The notes: generated by a model from the letters alone, not told the origin. Positions 8,603 to 18,080 are shown, counted from the first letter of the stretch. The stretch is DNA of 64,000 bases from Sphingobium sp. (GCA_020446425.1 JAGRES010000003.1:1-64000); one strand, 5' to 3'. Translations and numbers: made by a program.

Positions 8603-9649
8603 ATGGAAAAGGGCAAGGCAATCCGAGTGGCAGTTAACGGCTATGGCGTGATCGGGAAGCGTGTCGCCGACGCGGTAGCAGCGCAAGACGACATGCAGCT
8701 TGCAGGTGTGGCCGATGTCACGCTCGATTGGCGGGCCCGCATTGTGACCGGTAAGGGCTTTCGCCTGTTCGGGGCCACGACGGAGCGAGCCGAGGCTATG
8801 GCCAAGAGCGGGCTGGAAGTGGCTGGTTCGCTGGAGGATTTGCTAGCCGGAGCCGACATCGTCGTCGACTGCACACCCAAGCACGTCGCGACAGGCAATG
8901 TCGAGACTTACCGCCGCAAGGGCATCAAGTTCATCGTCCAGGGTGGCGAGAAGCACTCGGTGACAGGGCACTCGTTTGTCGCGGAAGCCAGTTACGAGAC
9001 CGCGCTAGGCCGCGACTGCACGCGCGTGGTGTCGTGCAACACGACATCGATAGTCCGCACGCTGTCGGCGCTGAAATTTGCCGGACTGCTGGCAAGAGCC
9101 CGGGGAACCCTGCTCAGGCGTGCGACCGATCCCTGGGAGAGCCATTTGGGCGGGATCATGAACACGCTCGTCCCCGAGGCCGAGATTCCAAGCCATCAGG
9201 GACCAGACGCCCGAAGCGTCGATCCCGATCTCGATGTGATTACGATGGCGGTGAAAGTCCCCGAGACCCTGGCGCATATGCACTACTGGTCGGTCCAACT
9301 TGCGAGGAAGGCCGAGAAGGACGAAATACTCGAGGCATTCTGTTCGTCGCCGCGGATATCCCTGGTCCGCATGTCAGATGGCCTGACCGCAATCAACGCG
9401 ATCAAGGAACTGATGGCAGACCTCGGCAGACCACACGACAATCTCTACGAAGTCGCGCTGTGGTCCGACATGCTCAAGGTCGAGGGAGACGAGCTGTTCT
9501 ACGCCTACATGGTCGATAATCAGGCAATCGTGATTCCCGAGACGATCGACGCGATCAGGGCGCTGACCGGCTTCCAGGCGGATGCGCGAGCTTCGATAGC
9601 ACAGACGAACGCATCGCTGAAAATCGGACAGCTCAATCTGCGTGCGTGA
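8603..9649 (+). CDS. Type II (archaeal-type) glyceraldehyde-3-phosphate dehydrogenase
   Basis: 348 residues from ATG 8603 with GGAGG five bases upstream; this start also gives the expected N-terminal Rossmann strand (VAVNGYGVIGKRVADAV). The catalytic Cys is in SCNTTS (about residue 149). This is the archaeal/class II family, which uses NAD(P) and differs from the ordinary bacterial GapA. Class II enzymes occur in some proteobacteria beside ppsA and pfkB as a low-energy or stress carbon module. It follows pfkB by 44 nt. Its 3' end overlaps the 3' end of the opposite-strand hydroxyacid dehydrogenase by 17 bases. Confidence 0.88.
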   Translation: MEKGKAIRVAVNGYGVIGKRVADAVAAQDDMQLAGVADVTLDWRARIVTGKGFRLFGATTERAEAMAKSGLEVAGSLEDLLAGADIVVDCTPKHVATGNVETYRRKGIKFIVQGGEKHSVTGHSFVAEASYETALGRDCTRVVSCNTTSIVRTLSALKFAGLLARARGTLLRRATDPWESHLGGIMNTLVPEAEIPSHQGPDARSVDPDLDVITMAVKVPETLAHMHYWSVQLARKAEKDEILEAFCSSPRISLVRMSDGLTAINAIKELMADLGRPHDNLYEVALWSDMLKVEGDELFYAYMVDNQAIVIPETIDAIRALTGFQADARASIAQTNASLKIGQLNLRA

Positions 9650-10649
9650 TGTCGACGAGGTTGGTCGGCCTGCCTCGGCCAAAAGCCATGATGTTGTCGA
9701 CTGTCGTATCGATGATCCGCCCAACGGCGCTGGTGGTGTTGTAGGCATTGTGCGGGGTCACGATGACATTCGGGAAGCGCAGCAGCACGTGATTGGCCAC
9801 CAGGCCCTTGAGATCATAGCTGTCTGTCGTTGCCTGACGGAATATCTGCGCTTCCTCGCGGATCACCGGCTCGTGCGGAAGCACGTCGAGGCCTGCGGAT
9901 CTTAGCTTTCCGTCAGCCAGCGCCCGGACCAGTGCCGCCGTGTCCACCACATTGCCCCGTGCGGTATTGATCAGCACGGCTCCCTTTTTCATCAGCCCGA
10001 ATTCGCGATCGGAGATGAGATTCACCGTTGCTCCTGTTGCGGGCACGTGAAGCGTCAGGACGTCAGCTTCGCCGAGAACCTCATCGAGGCCGGCATATCG
10101 AAAGCCGAGCTGTGCGGCACAATCTTCATCCGGATAAAGGTCATGGGCGACGACCTGCATGCCGAACCCGCCGCCGATCTCGATAGCGCGCCGTCCGATC
10201 CGGCCTGTCCCTATTACGCCAAGGACTTTGCCCCGCAGTTCGAATCCCTTCAGGCCATCTTGCGAGAAATTCCCACGCCTCGTGCGTTCGACTGAATCAA
10301 CCAGATTGCGAGCGACTGCCAGGAGCAGCGCAAAGGCATGCTCGGCGACGGTGGCATCGCCATAGTTCGGCACATTGGCGACGGCGATGTCATGCGCACG
10401 GCACCAATCGAGGTCGATGTGATCGTAACCTGTCGAACGGGTGGCGATGAGCCTCAGCTTGGGGAGCTTGGCCAAGACTTCGCCCGTCAGCCTTGAATCG
10501 ATGAAGGTGCTGATGATTTCCGCATCCGCAACCCGCCCGGCAACATCGCGATCGAGCCGCTCGGCCGTGCAGATCAATTCATGTTCTTCCTGTATACTGA
10601 GGCAGGCCCGATGCTCCCATTCCTGCGTTTCGAATATGATGACCTTCAA
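9633..10649 (-). CDS. D-2-hydroxyacid dehydrogenase (D-lactate dehydrogenase type)
   Basis: 338 residues, cytosolic NAD-dependent dehydrogenase of the D-isomer-specific 2-hydroxyacid family. It has the nucleotide-binding GTGRIGR motif, the catalytic Arg in NTARG, the Glu region (LDVLPHEP) and the catalytic His in TPHNAYNT. The N-terminal region (TRSTGYDHID, NYGDATVAEHA) is closest to fermentative D-lactate dehydrogenases, so pyruvate to D-lactate is the favoured reaction; the exact substrate is not proven. The start codon overlaps the ppsA stop by 4 nt (ATGA), so ppsA and this gene are one operon. Its product could dispose of pyruvate/NADH or return lactate to pyruvate for PpsA. Confidence 0.88.
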   Translation of the reverse strand: MKVIIFETQEWEHRACLSIQEEHELICTAERLDRDVAGRVADAEIISTFIDSRLTGEVLAKLPKLRLIATRSTGYDHIDLDWCRAHDIAVANVPNYGDATVAEHAFALLLAVARNLVDSVERTRRGNFSQDGLKGFELRGKVLGVIGTGRIGRRAIEIGGGFGMQVVAHDLYPDEDCAAQLGFRYAGLDEVLGEADVLTLHVPATGATVNLISDREFGLMKKGAVLINTARGNVVDTAALVRALADGKLRSAGLDVLPHEPVIREEAQIFRQATTDSYDLKGLVANHVLLRFPNVIVTPHNAYNTTSAVGRIIDTTVDNIMAFGRGRPTNLVDITHAD

Positions 10650-13066
10650 TGTTGCGCTCCCTGTTCCGCGCCGTCGGACCCCGCGTCAATTTTCCTCTCC
10701 ATCTCCGCGACATGGCGAATAGTGGTGACGAAACTATCGGGATTGAGGGAAATCGAGTCGATGCCTTGTCCGACCAGGAACTCCGCGAATTCGGGATAGT
10801 TGCTCGGAGCCTGGCCGCAGATTCCGATCTTTATGCCTGCTTCATGGGCCTTCCCGATCGCCTGGCGGATGGCTCGCTCGACCGCCTCATTGCGTTCGTC
10901 GAAGAGGTGGGCGAGATCGCTCGAATCCCGGTCAACTCCCAACACCAGCTGGGTCAGATCGTTTGAACCGATGGAAAAGCCGTCGAAGCGCTTCGCGAAT
11001 TCCTCCGCCAGAAACACATTGGAAGGAATCTCGCACATCATATAGACTTCGAGGCCCTCACTTCCGCGCTCAAGTCCGTATTTCGCCATCGTCGCAAGCA
11101 CCCGATCGGCTTCCTCCAGTGTGCGGCAGAAGGGAACCATTACGATCACGTTCTTCAGGCCGATCTGATTGCGAACTTTCCCGAGCGCGCGGCATTCGAG
11201 TTCGAAGCCCTCGCGATAGCGATCGTCGTAATAACGCGACGAACCACGCCAGCCGATCATCGGATTCTCTTCCTTCGGCTCAAAGAAGCTGCCGCCGATC
11301 AGGTGGGCGTATTCGTTGGTCTTGAAGTCGCTAAGGCGAACGATGGCCGGGTGGGGATGATATGGAGCAGCGAGCTTGGCGATGCCGAGCGCCAGGGTCT
11401 CGACGAAGAATTCCACCGGGTCGGCGAAGCCGCGGACCGCTTCTCTCATTTGACGGCGCGTCTCGACATCCTCCACCCGTTCGGGGTGGATCAGGGCCAT
11501 GGGATGGATCTTGATCAGATTGTTGATGATGAATTCCATGCGCGCCAGGCCAACCCCTTTCGCGGGCAGGCGCCACCACCTGAATGCGGCCGCGGGGCTT
11601 GCAATGTTCACCATCATCGCGGTCCGCGTCTCAGGCAGGCCTGAAAGGTCCACTTCGACCTCCTCGAACGGGAGGATGCCCGAATAGACCTCACCTCGGT
11701 CACCGCTGGCACAGGAAAGCGTGATCTCCTGCCCATCATGCAGGACTTGCGTTCCGTTTCCGGTCCCGACAATTGCGGGAACTCCCAGTTCGCGGCTGAC
11801 AATCGCTGCATGGCTGGTCGTTCCGCCATGGTCGGTGATGATTCCGGCAGCCTTCTTCATCACCGGCACCCAGTCGGGATCGGTCATCTCGGTGACCAGG
11901 ATCGAACCGTCGCGAAACTGCTCGATGTCGCTTGTGCTTCTGACGATGCAGACCTTGCCGGTAGCTATCGCTTCTCCAATCGCCGACCCGGTCAGGATCG
12001 GCTTGCCCGTCTGTTTCAACCGATAGCTCTTGACCGTCGCATCGTGTCGAGAGGACTGGACTGTTTCTGGACGAGCCTGGACGATGAAGAGTTCCCCAGT
12101 CTCGCCGTCCTTCGCCCACTCCATGTCCATGGGGCGCCCATAGTGCTCCTCGATAATTGCAGCCCACCGACCAAGCTGGAGGATCTCGTCATCCTCGAGA
12201 ACGAACGCCTGGCGCTCCGCCAACGTCGTTTTCACAGAGGTCGTTCGAGAACTACCGCCCGTCGCATAGACCATCTTGATTTCCTTGGCGCCCGCCGCCT
12301 TCTCGATAATGGGCTTGTACTGCCGTTCGCCAAGAAGCGGCTTGAACACCAGGTATCGGTCGGGATCGACCGCACCCTGCACAACCGTTTCGCCCAGCCC
12401 CCAGGCAGCACTCACCACGGCCACATTGGGAAAGCCGCTTTCCGTATCGATCGAGAACATCACGCCCGAACCTGCAAGATCGGAGCGGACCATTTGTTGA
12501 ACGCCAATCGACAGTGCTACATCAAGGTGGTCGAACCCCTGGACCTCGCGGTAACTGATCGCTCGATCGGTGAACAAGGATGCGTAGCAGCGGCGGCATG
12601 CATCGAGCAATGCACGCTCGCCACGAACATTCAGGAATGTCTCCTGCTGCCCGGCAAAGCTCGCCTGGGGGAGGTCCTCTGCAGTGGCGCTCGATCTGAC
12701 AGCTACGCTAATGTCCTCAGTATGGCTGCGCTTAGAAAGCTCGCGATATGCATGGGTGATTGCATTGGAAATTTCCTGAGGGAACTCGGCGTCGAGGAAG
12801 AGGCGGCGAATCGCTTCACCTGTTGCATGAAGCGAAAGTTTACCGCTCTTAAGTGCGTCGATATTGCGCCTGAGATCGGGCTCCAGGCCGTTTGCCGAAA
12901 CATACTCTCGGAATGCCGCTGCAGTGGTCGCAAACCCACCAGGCACCCGCACGCCCTTTCCCTCCAGCGCCCGGACCATCTCGCCAAGAGATGCATTCTT
13001 GCCGCCAACCCTTCCGACATCTCGGATGGACAAGGTTTCAAACCAGGCAATGAGGTTTTGGGTCAT
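10646..13066 (-). CDS. ppsA: Phosphoenolpyruvate synthase
   Basis: 806 residues; converts pyruvate and ATP to PEP, AMP and phosphate. The ATG at 13066 has GGAG seven bases upstream, so the 18-codon upstream extension is dropped. Three parts are clear: an N-terminal ATP-grasp domain (VGGKNASLGEMVRAL to about residue 340), the swivelling phosphohistidine domain with GGTTSHAAIVSRELG, and a C-terminal PEP/pyruvate barrel ending with ICGQAPSNYPEF. It is first in a two-gene operon with the hydroxyacid dehydrogenase and faces the GAPDH gene. A separate pyruvate phosphate dikinase lies at 21.9 kb, so the window holds two PEP-forming enzymes. Confidence 0.95.
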   Translation of the reverse strand: MTQNLIAWFETLSIRDVGRVGGKNASLGEMVRALEGKGVRVPGGFATTAAAFREYVSANGLEPDLRRNIDALKSGKLSLHATGEAIRRLFLDAEFPQEISNAITHAYRELSKRSHTEDISVAVRSSATAEDLPQASFAGQQETFLNVRGERALLDACRRCYASLFTDRAISYREVQGFDHLDVALSIGVQQMVRSDLAGSGVMFSIDTESGFPNVAVVSAAWGLGETVVQGAVDPDRYLVFKPLLGERQYKPIIEKAAGAKEIKMVYATGGSSRTTSVKTTLAERQAFVLEDDEILQLGRWAAIIEEHYGRPMDMEWAKDGETGELFIVQARPETVQSSRHDATVKSYRLKQTGKPILTGSAIGEAIATGKVCIVRSTSDIEQFRDGSILVTEMTDPDWVPVMKKAAGIITDHGGTTSHAAIVSRELGVPAIVGTGNGTQVLHDGQEITLSCASGDRGEVYSGILPFEEVEVDLSGLPETRTAMMVNIASPAAAFRWWRLPAKGVGLARMEFIINNLIKIHPMALIHPERVEDVETRRQMREAVRGFADPVEFFVETLALGIAKLAAPYHPHPAIVRLSDFKTNEYAHLIGGSFFEPKEENPMIGWRGSSRYYDDRYREGFELECRALGKVRNQIGLKNVIVMVPFCRTLEEADRVLATMAKYGLERGSEGLEVYMMCEIPSNVFLAEEFAKRFDGFSIGSNDLTQLVLGVDRDSSDLAHLFDERNEAVERAIRQAIGKAHEAGIKIGICGQAPSNYPEFAEFLVGQGIDSISLNPDSFVTTIRHVAEMERKIDAGSDGAEQGAQH

Positions 13067-13232
13067 TTGGATCTCCAGATCCGGAAACGTGAGAGGGCGC
13101 TCCAATTTAAGGACGATCAAGACATATCACGGTTACGCCAGGCTCTGTAGCGCCGGAGCACCGTCCGTCGGGGCCTCGAGATGTCACATTGCCCCCGACC
13201 GCTGAACGGCGTGCTTCGCATTATGATTTGTT

Positions 13233-13257
13233 GTTACTTGGTTGATCAAATGGTAAC
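13233..13257. promoter_or_regulatory. 25-bp interrupted palindrome upstream of ppsA
   Basis: GTTAC (13233-13237), central palindrome TTGATCAA (13242-13249) and GTAAC (13253-13257) form a symmetric site centred about 180 bases upstream of the ppsA start. Symmetry fits a dimeric regulator. It is not an FNR box, because the TTGAT/ATCAA half-sites overlap instead of being four bases apart. Confidence 0.4.
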
Positions 13258-13330
13258 GGCTTGGGTCATCGCCGCAGCCCGTAACTTTCAGGCCATGAGT
13301 CCTGAAAAAGGCATCGAACCAATGCATTAG

Positions 13331-13361
13331 GCGGATTTTGCGGGCCTTTTGCGGGCCTTTC
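13331..13361. repeat. Short tandem direct repeat
   Basis: GCGGATTTT is followed by GCGGGCCTTTT and GCGGGCCTTTC, three degenerate units of 9-11 bases. It lies at the boundary between two accessory blocks; it could be a junction scar or part of a regulator site. Confidence 0.4.
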
Positions 13362-13559
13362 GGTCAGACCGAATTGCATAAGCATCAGAAAATAATTGAA
13401 AAAAGAGCCCGAATGTGATGCCTCTTCTGGCACCAAAGACCTTTCCGGCAATGTCCGGAAACGTCCAGCAAGCATCTGGTTAGTGAGTTGGCTTCGCATT
13501 GCTGGGGGATCCCACCCCTATGTCGATCTCTTACGCCGCGGATTCGATTGAGGCCCGGT

Positions 13560-15506
13560 TCAAAGCAGCGCAAGGGCGTCATGCGCGCCCCGTTTGCCTT
13601 CAAGGGTTGCGTGCGCTGCATTCTGGTTTCCCTGAAGCTCCGAATGCGCATAGACGACCCGGCCAAACCCCTTGCGCACCACTTCTTGTGGGGCAGGCTT
13701 GCCGTCCTTGCCGAAAAACCAGCCCGGCGGGGGCGCCATATAGGCGTGCCCCCAGCGGTTCAGCACAATTCCGGCAATGTCGCGATCGGCATTAAAGCCG
13801 CTGTCGGCGAACATCTTCGTCATCTGCTCGCGAATTTGCGCGACATAGGTGTCGTAGTCAGTATCGAACATCTGCTGACGCGCGATCGGCCCTTGCGCAA
13901 CCAGATCGGCATCCGGCACCAGGACCGGCGTGTATAGCGTCAGCACTGTCGGAGAGTCCGGCGTGAAGGGCTTGTCATTCAATCCCACCGCGGGATCGTG
14001 CTTCACGGCAAGGTGCCAGCTGAACCCGTCGAACCAGCGCGCGCTGCTGATGCCCAGATTGCTTAGAAAGCGCCAGTTGCGCACCGCTACATTGGCCGTA
14101 AGCACAGGGCCATAGTGAAACTGGCTGGAGGCTTCGACGAGCTCCTCGGGCATATCCTGCACGATGTGCTTGTTCACCCACTGGCCCGTCGCCATGATCA
14201 CCGCCTTGCCGCGGACCGAATGCAGTTTGCCGTCGCGCATATAGGTGACGAGCACGGATTTGGCAGAAGCGGGATCGCCATCATGGCTGACGTCGATCGC
14301 CGTCGCGCCAAATCGTAGCCGGACCTTGTTGCCGGGGCGGTCCATGGCGGCAAAGTCAAGCGCACCCGTGCCGACGGAGACGAGATCGGTGCCACCGGCA
14401 ATCGCCTTGGGCAGCATGCGCTTGAGGAAGCTTCGCAAGATCCACGTGTTGCCGCCGGGAAAGGAAATGGTGGCGACGTCATCAAATCGTGGTGCCTGGG
14501 AGCTCGGAATGGTCCCGGGCAGCGTAAGCCGCTTGGCGCCAAGGGCGGATACGCCACTCGCCGCGACACCGAAATTGCCTACGCTCAGCAGGGGGTTGAT
14601 GTAATCCTGAATGAATTTGGAGTAGCCCAGCTTTTCGAGCAATTCGGCATAGGTCATCGTATCGAGCCAGCGATCCGGATCGGACTGCTCCGAAACCAGA
14701 TCGCGGCTGTTGTTCAGGAAGTCGGCCAGCTCCTGCTGCTGTTCAGGCGTCCAGGGCGTGTCCTTGAAATCGTTGCGGGCGGGGTTGATGCGCCAACCGT
14801 CTTTGCCGAAAAAGAAGCCCAGCTCATACGCCTTGGGCAGTAGCATCGGCATATATTCGTTTTCAGCGAGCTTGAGCTTTTCCGCGCCGCCGGCGAGCGG
14901 CACATAGTCGTAGTGCTCGGGAAGACCAAGCTCCTTCCAATATTCGAAGAAGGTCTGGTAACGCCCCCCTTCATAGCCGGGCAAAGGCAGCAGCGCGTCA
15001 TTGGACCCCTGGGGCGCGTAAAGTGTCTGCCCGTCCACATCGAATTCGTTATATTTGGCTTCGCCGCCGGGAACGGGGTGATTTTCCAGCAGCAGCGCGG
15101 TCTGGCCGCCCTTCGCATTTTTTGAAAACTCATAGGCGGCGGTAATGCCCGAAAAGCCGCCGCCGACGATAATCAGATCGACCGTTTCCTCGGCCGTTCC
15201 CTTCGGCAGATCCGGCCAGGTCCGGTCCCGGATTGCGCCATGGGCGTTGTTGACTACTGCCTCGGTATTGCCGTTGGCTGTCGCATAGTCGCCTTCCCCG
15301 CCATAGCCGGTCCATGACGATCCCGAAGGAGCATATTTATCGCCCTGCGGCCCGCCGCTGCCTGACCCGCTGCCGCCGCATGCCGAGAGAAGGAGTGGCC
15401 CGCCCGCACCCGCGGCTATACCTCCAAGGAACTTCCTCCGGTCGACCGAAGGACCCGAATGAGGCTGTGTTGCTGAACCTCGAATATCTTTGTCGGATTT
15501 GGACAT
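13560..15506 (-). CDS. Tat-exported FAD/NAD(P)-binding oxidoreductase
   Basis: 648 residues from the ATG at 15506, which lies 1 nt after the MFS gene stop; a longer in-frame reading would run into that gene. The N-terminus has a twin-arginine signal (DRRKFLGGIAAGAGG) ending in a lipobox-like LLLSAC, followed by a Gly/Ser-rich stretch, so the enzyme is probably exported and possibly lipid-anchored. The FAD Rossmann motif is clear (VDLIIVGGGFSGITAAYEF, about residues 90-110), with the amine-oxidase-like pattern PVPGGEA just after. The substrate is unknown. It is the last gene of the cluster TonB receptor, Rieske oxygenase, MFS, oxidoreductase, and may start degradation of the imported compound in the periplasm. 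Confidence 0.8.
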   Translation of the reverse strand: MSKSDKDIRGSATQPHSGPSVDRRKFLGGIAAGAGGPLLLSACGGSGSGSGGPQGDKYAPSGSSWTGYGGEGDYATANGNTEAVVNNAHGAIRDRTWPDLPKGTAEETVDLIIVGGGFSGITAAYEFSKNAKGGQTALLLENHPVPGGEAKYNEFDVDGQTLYAPQGSNDALLPLPGYEGGRYQTFFEYWKELGLPEHYDYVPLAGGAEKLKLAENEYMPMLLPKAYELGFFFGKDGWRINPARNDFKDTPWTPEQQQELADFLNNSRDLVSEQSDPDRWLDTMTYAELLEKLGYSKFIQDYINPLLSVGNFGVAASGVSALGAKRLTLPGTIPSSQAPRFDDVATISFPGGNTWILRSFLKRMLPKAIAGGTDLVSVGTGALDFAAMDRPGNKVRLRFGATAIDVSHDGDPASAKSVLVTYMRDGKLHSVRGKAVIMATGQWVNKHIVQDMPEELVEASSQFHYGPVLTANVAVRNWRFLSNLGISSARWFDGFSWHLAVKHDPAVGLNDKPFTPDSPTVLTLYTPVLVPDADLVAQGPIARQQMFDTDYDTYVAQIREQMTKMFADSGFNADRDIAGIVLNRWGHAYMAPPPGWFFGKDGKPAPQEVVRKGFGRVVYAHSELQGNQNAAHATLEGKRGAHDALALL

Positions 15507-15507
15507 G

Positions 15508-16827
15508 TCAGGATTCCATTGCTGGGTTGGCGGGAGAGATTGGTTGAGGATGGACCGCGTCATATTCGCGCTTGAGAAACAGGCTGGCCGCGCCGAGGCT
15601 GACGATGACGGTAGCGGCCATCATGATCACGATGCGTAAAGACTCCTGCAGCGCCGCCTCGCCCAATGACGCTGTGAGATTGTCGCTTATCAAGCCGACA
15701 AGCACCGGCCCCATTGCGAGGCCGACTATACCGCCGATCATCAGAGTGATTGCGCTGACCGTCGCACGCATTGGCGACGGGACGAGAATGAAAACAGCCG
15801 ACCAGAATGGGCCATTGGTGCCCATGATAAGGAATGCGTAGGCGGCATTGATCATGAAGGCGGTTTCGGCTGTCTCCGCCGCCAGCATCGCCAACCCGAC
15901 CGGCATCGCGCACATGTACAGCAGGGCGGGAAGCCAGAGCATCCAGCGAATGTCGATCTTTATCAGGCGATCCGTGACCAGACCGCCAAGGATGCTTCCG
16001 GGAACACCGCCCAGTGCTACCGCAAGGCCGTATTTCAGGCCGACCTGATCGAGCGTCAGGCCATATTGACGAACATAGAAGGTCGGCAGCCACTGGTTGG
16101 TTCCAAACTCCACCAGCATGCCGAAACATACGCCCAGCACCACCAGGAGATAGGTGCGCTGGGACACAAGATGCCGCACCACTTCGGCAAAACGCGGCTG
16201 GTCGGCTATCGCCGGTTCACCGTCGGAGTAACCGCGCGGGGGCTCCTTCATCAGGAAGAAAATAAGCAGGCCGACGACAATGCCCGGGATCGCCATGACC
16301 ATGAAGGTCATGCGCCAGCCGATCATCGCGCCCAGATATCCGCCCAGCATCAGCGAAACGGTGATGCCCACGACGGAGCCGGCCGAATGCAGGGCAAATG
16401 CGCTCGCGCGCCTCTGGAGTGGCACATAGTCGGAAATCAGCGAATGCGAGCAGGGAATGCAGATCGCCTCACCCACGCCCACGCCGACACGGATAAGGGC
16501 CATCTGTACGAAGCTGCCAACCACGCCCATCAGCCCGGTCAGCACGCTCCAGAACAGAAGGGCGCCGGCAATAAAGGTCTTGCGCACATAGCGGTCAGCA
16601 AGCCGAGCGAGCGGCACTCCTGCGATCGCATAGCAGACCGCGAAAACTCCTCCCATCAGGAGGCCGGCTTGTGTGTCGGTAAGGCCAACCTCCGCTTCAA
16701 TCTGCGGTAGCAGGATCGAAAGGAGCAGCCTGTGTCCATAATTTATGACGTTGGCGAGAAACAGCAGGAATACGACCAGCCCGACATAGGTGTTGGAAAA
16801 GCGCGGCGCGGCTCCACTGATCTGCAT
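15508..16827 (-). CDS. MFS transporter (spinster-like)
   Basis: 439 residues with twelve predicted membrane helices. The MFS signature between helices 2 and 3 is visible (GVPLARLADRYVRK). Overall resemblance is to the Spns/spinster-type MFS proteins that sphingomonads often carry beside TonB receptors and oxygenases. It probably moves the cluster substrate, or a product, across the inner membrane; the substrate is not predictable. It starts 2 nt after the Rieske gene stop and ends 1 nt before the oxidoreductase start, so the three are one operon. Confidence 0.88.
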   Translation of the reverse strand: MQISGAAPRFSNTYVGLVVFLLFLANVINYGHRLLLSILLPQIEAEVGLTDTQAGLLMGGVFAVCYAIAGVPLARLADRYVRKTFIAGALLFWSVLTGLMGVVGSFVQMALIRVGVGVGEAICIPCSHSLISDYVPLQRRASAFALHSAGSVVGITVSLMLGGYLGAMIGWRMTFMVMAIPGIVVGLLIFFLMKEPPRGYSDGEPAIADQPRFAEVVRHLVSQRTYLLVVLGVCFGMLVEFGTNQWLPTFYVRQYGLTLDQVGLKYGLAVALGGVPGSILGGLVTDRLIKIDIRWMLWLPALLYMCAMPVGLAMLAAETAETAFMINAAYAFLIMGTNGPFWSAVFILVPSPMRATVSAITLMIGGIVGLAMGPVLVGLISDNLTASLGEAALQESLRIVIMMAATVIVSLGAASLFLKREYDAVHPQPISPANPAMES

Positions 16828-16829
16828 GA

Positions 16830-18080
16830 CTAGTTCCGGGCGCTTTCGCTATCGGCATCGGCGCAGGAGCGCGCCATCAGCGCCTTGTAACGGCTGATGA
16901 AATCCGACGTGCACCATTCCAGCTCGGAATAGGGGCCAGGACGATAGGCGGGCGAGTCTACCCCGCGCGCATTCAACTCTATCAGGTCCTTGTCCTGCCG
17001 GGTCGTGACGTCCCACAAAGCCGTAACGGCCGCCCGGTCGAAATCCGCGCCCTCACGGGCGCTTTCCCGGACGAGCCAAGTGAACTCGATATGCGTTCGC
17101 CCTGCGGACTGGGGAACATAAGCCACCGTGACGAGATAGTCGCAATAAGCGATGATATAGCTGCAAAAGCCGAAGCAGCCCGATGTAACGCTGCTGTCGT
17201 AGGCTTCGATGTGGCCAAGCAATGGCGCGAGCGGCTGACCGTCCATTGATCCGGTCACATGCTTCGGTCCGATGCCCCACGTCATCGCGCGGCAAAGCTG
17301 GCCATCCGTCTCGATATAGTCGCTTACGCCGACCTCGATACCGGTCGGTTCGACAGACTTCAGCCATGCATCGTAAAATTGCTTATATTCATCGACTGCC
17401 CTGGCTCCCGCTTTTTCGTCAGCTTTAACGAATGCGTGGGCGGAGGTGTATTCCGGGTGGCCTGAGAGGCAGTGATAGCATTCGAGATTGTTCTCGACCC
17501 CCAGCTTCCAGTTGGCCTGAAGGTCATAAACCTCGCGGTGAATGACTTGCGTTCGTGCCAGGTCGAAGCGATCCCAGCGATGGGCGATATGTTCGACCAT
17601 CTTGTCGAAATCGGGCGCGCGATCGGGCGCGAGCGACAGAAATATCACGCCGTTGAATAACTTCAGGCCGCACGGCATCAAGCCGAACTCGGATTTGTCG
17701 AGCGCCTCGGGCATGTGCCGCCACGAAGCGAGTTCACCTGTCAGTTTATAGGACCAGGCGTGGTACCGGCAGTAAAAGGCCTTGTTGTTCCCCTGTGCTT
17801 TTTCGCACAGTTTCGCACCGCGATGGCGGCACACATTGTGAAAGGCCGCGATATCGTTTTCGCCATCGCCGGTTCGCGCGACGATCACGCTGCATCCTGC
17901 CATTTCGAAGAGGAAATAGTCTCCGCGCGACGGGATGCGGGATGCGTGGCCAGCGAGCATCCACTGCCCAAGCATGAACGCATCCACCTCGGCTTCGAAA
18001 ACGGCCTGGTCACGGTAGAATTCACCTGAGAGGGAAAAGCCGCTCTCCTGTCGTTTCAGCAGATCCTGAATTATGTTCAT
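16830..18080 (-). CDS. Rieske non-heme iron oxygenase, alpha subunit
   Basis: 416 residues. The Rieske [2Fe-2S] ligands are Cys84-x-His86 and Cys104-x2-His107, and the mononuclear iron site is at ENNLECYHCLSGHPE (His203, His208) in the C-terminal catalytic domain. It hydroxylates or cleaves an aromatic or quaternary-amine-like substrate using O2 and electrons from a ferredoxin/reductase. No beta subunit, ferredoxin or reductase is encoded nearby, so it is probably an alpha-only oxygenase borrowing electron carriers from elsewhere. The context of receptor, transporter and exported FAD enzyme supports catabolism of an imported carbon source. Confidence 0.9.
   Translation of the reverse strand: MNIIQDLLKRQESGFSLSGEFYRDQAVFEAEVDAFMLGQWMLAGHASRIPSRGDYFLFEMAGCSVIVARTGDGENDIAAFHNVCRHRGAKLCEKAQGNNKAFYCRYHAWSYKLTGELASWRHMPEALDKSEFGLMPCGLKLFNGVIFLSLAPDRAPDFDKMVEHIAHRWDRFDLARTQVIHREVYDLQANWKLGVENNLECYHCLSGHPEYTSAHAFVKADEKAGARAVDEYKQFYDAWLKSVEPTGIEVGVSDYIETDGQLCRAMTWGIGPKHVTGSMDGQPLAPLLGHIEAYDSSVTSGCFGFCSYIIAYCDYLVTVAYVPQSAGRTHIEFTWLVRESAREGADFDRAAVTALWDVTTRQDKDLIELNARGVDSPAYRPGPYSELEWCTSDFISRYKALMARSCADADSESARN

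Larger units (their letters stand above)
13067..13559. other. Long intergenic region between the copper/PEP block and the uptake cluster
   Basis: About 490 bases with no convincing gene. It must hold the ppsA promoter (reading left) and the end of the oxidoreductase transcript (entering from the right). It contains an interrupted palindrome at 13233-13257, tandem GCGGGCCTTT repeats at 13331-13361, and a hairpin TTTCCGG/CCGGAAA at 13442-13461 without a T-run. Short ORFs here lack ribosome-binding sites and family resemblance. Confidence 0.6.

Noticed and set aside
11738-13150. Long + strand frame opposite ppsA
   Set aside because: It lies wholly opposite a well-supported gene; high-G+C codon bias leaves antisense frames open. 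The translation has no family resemblance.
13242-13249. FNR/FixK box
   Set aside because: TTGATCAA lacks the four-base spacer between half-sites that the family needs; kept only as an unnamed palindrome.
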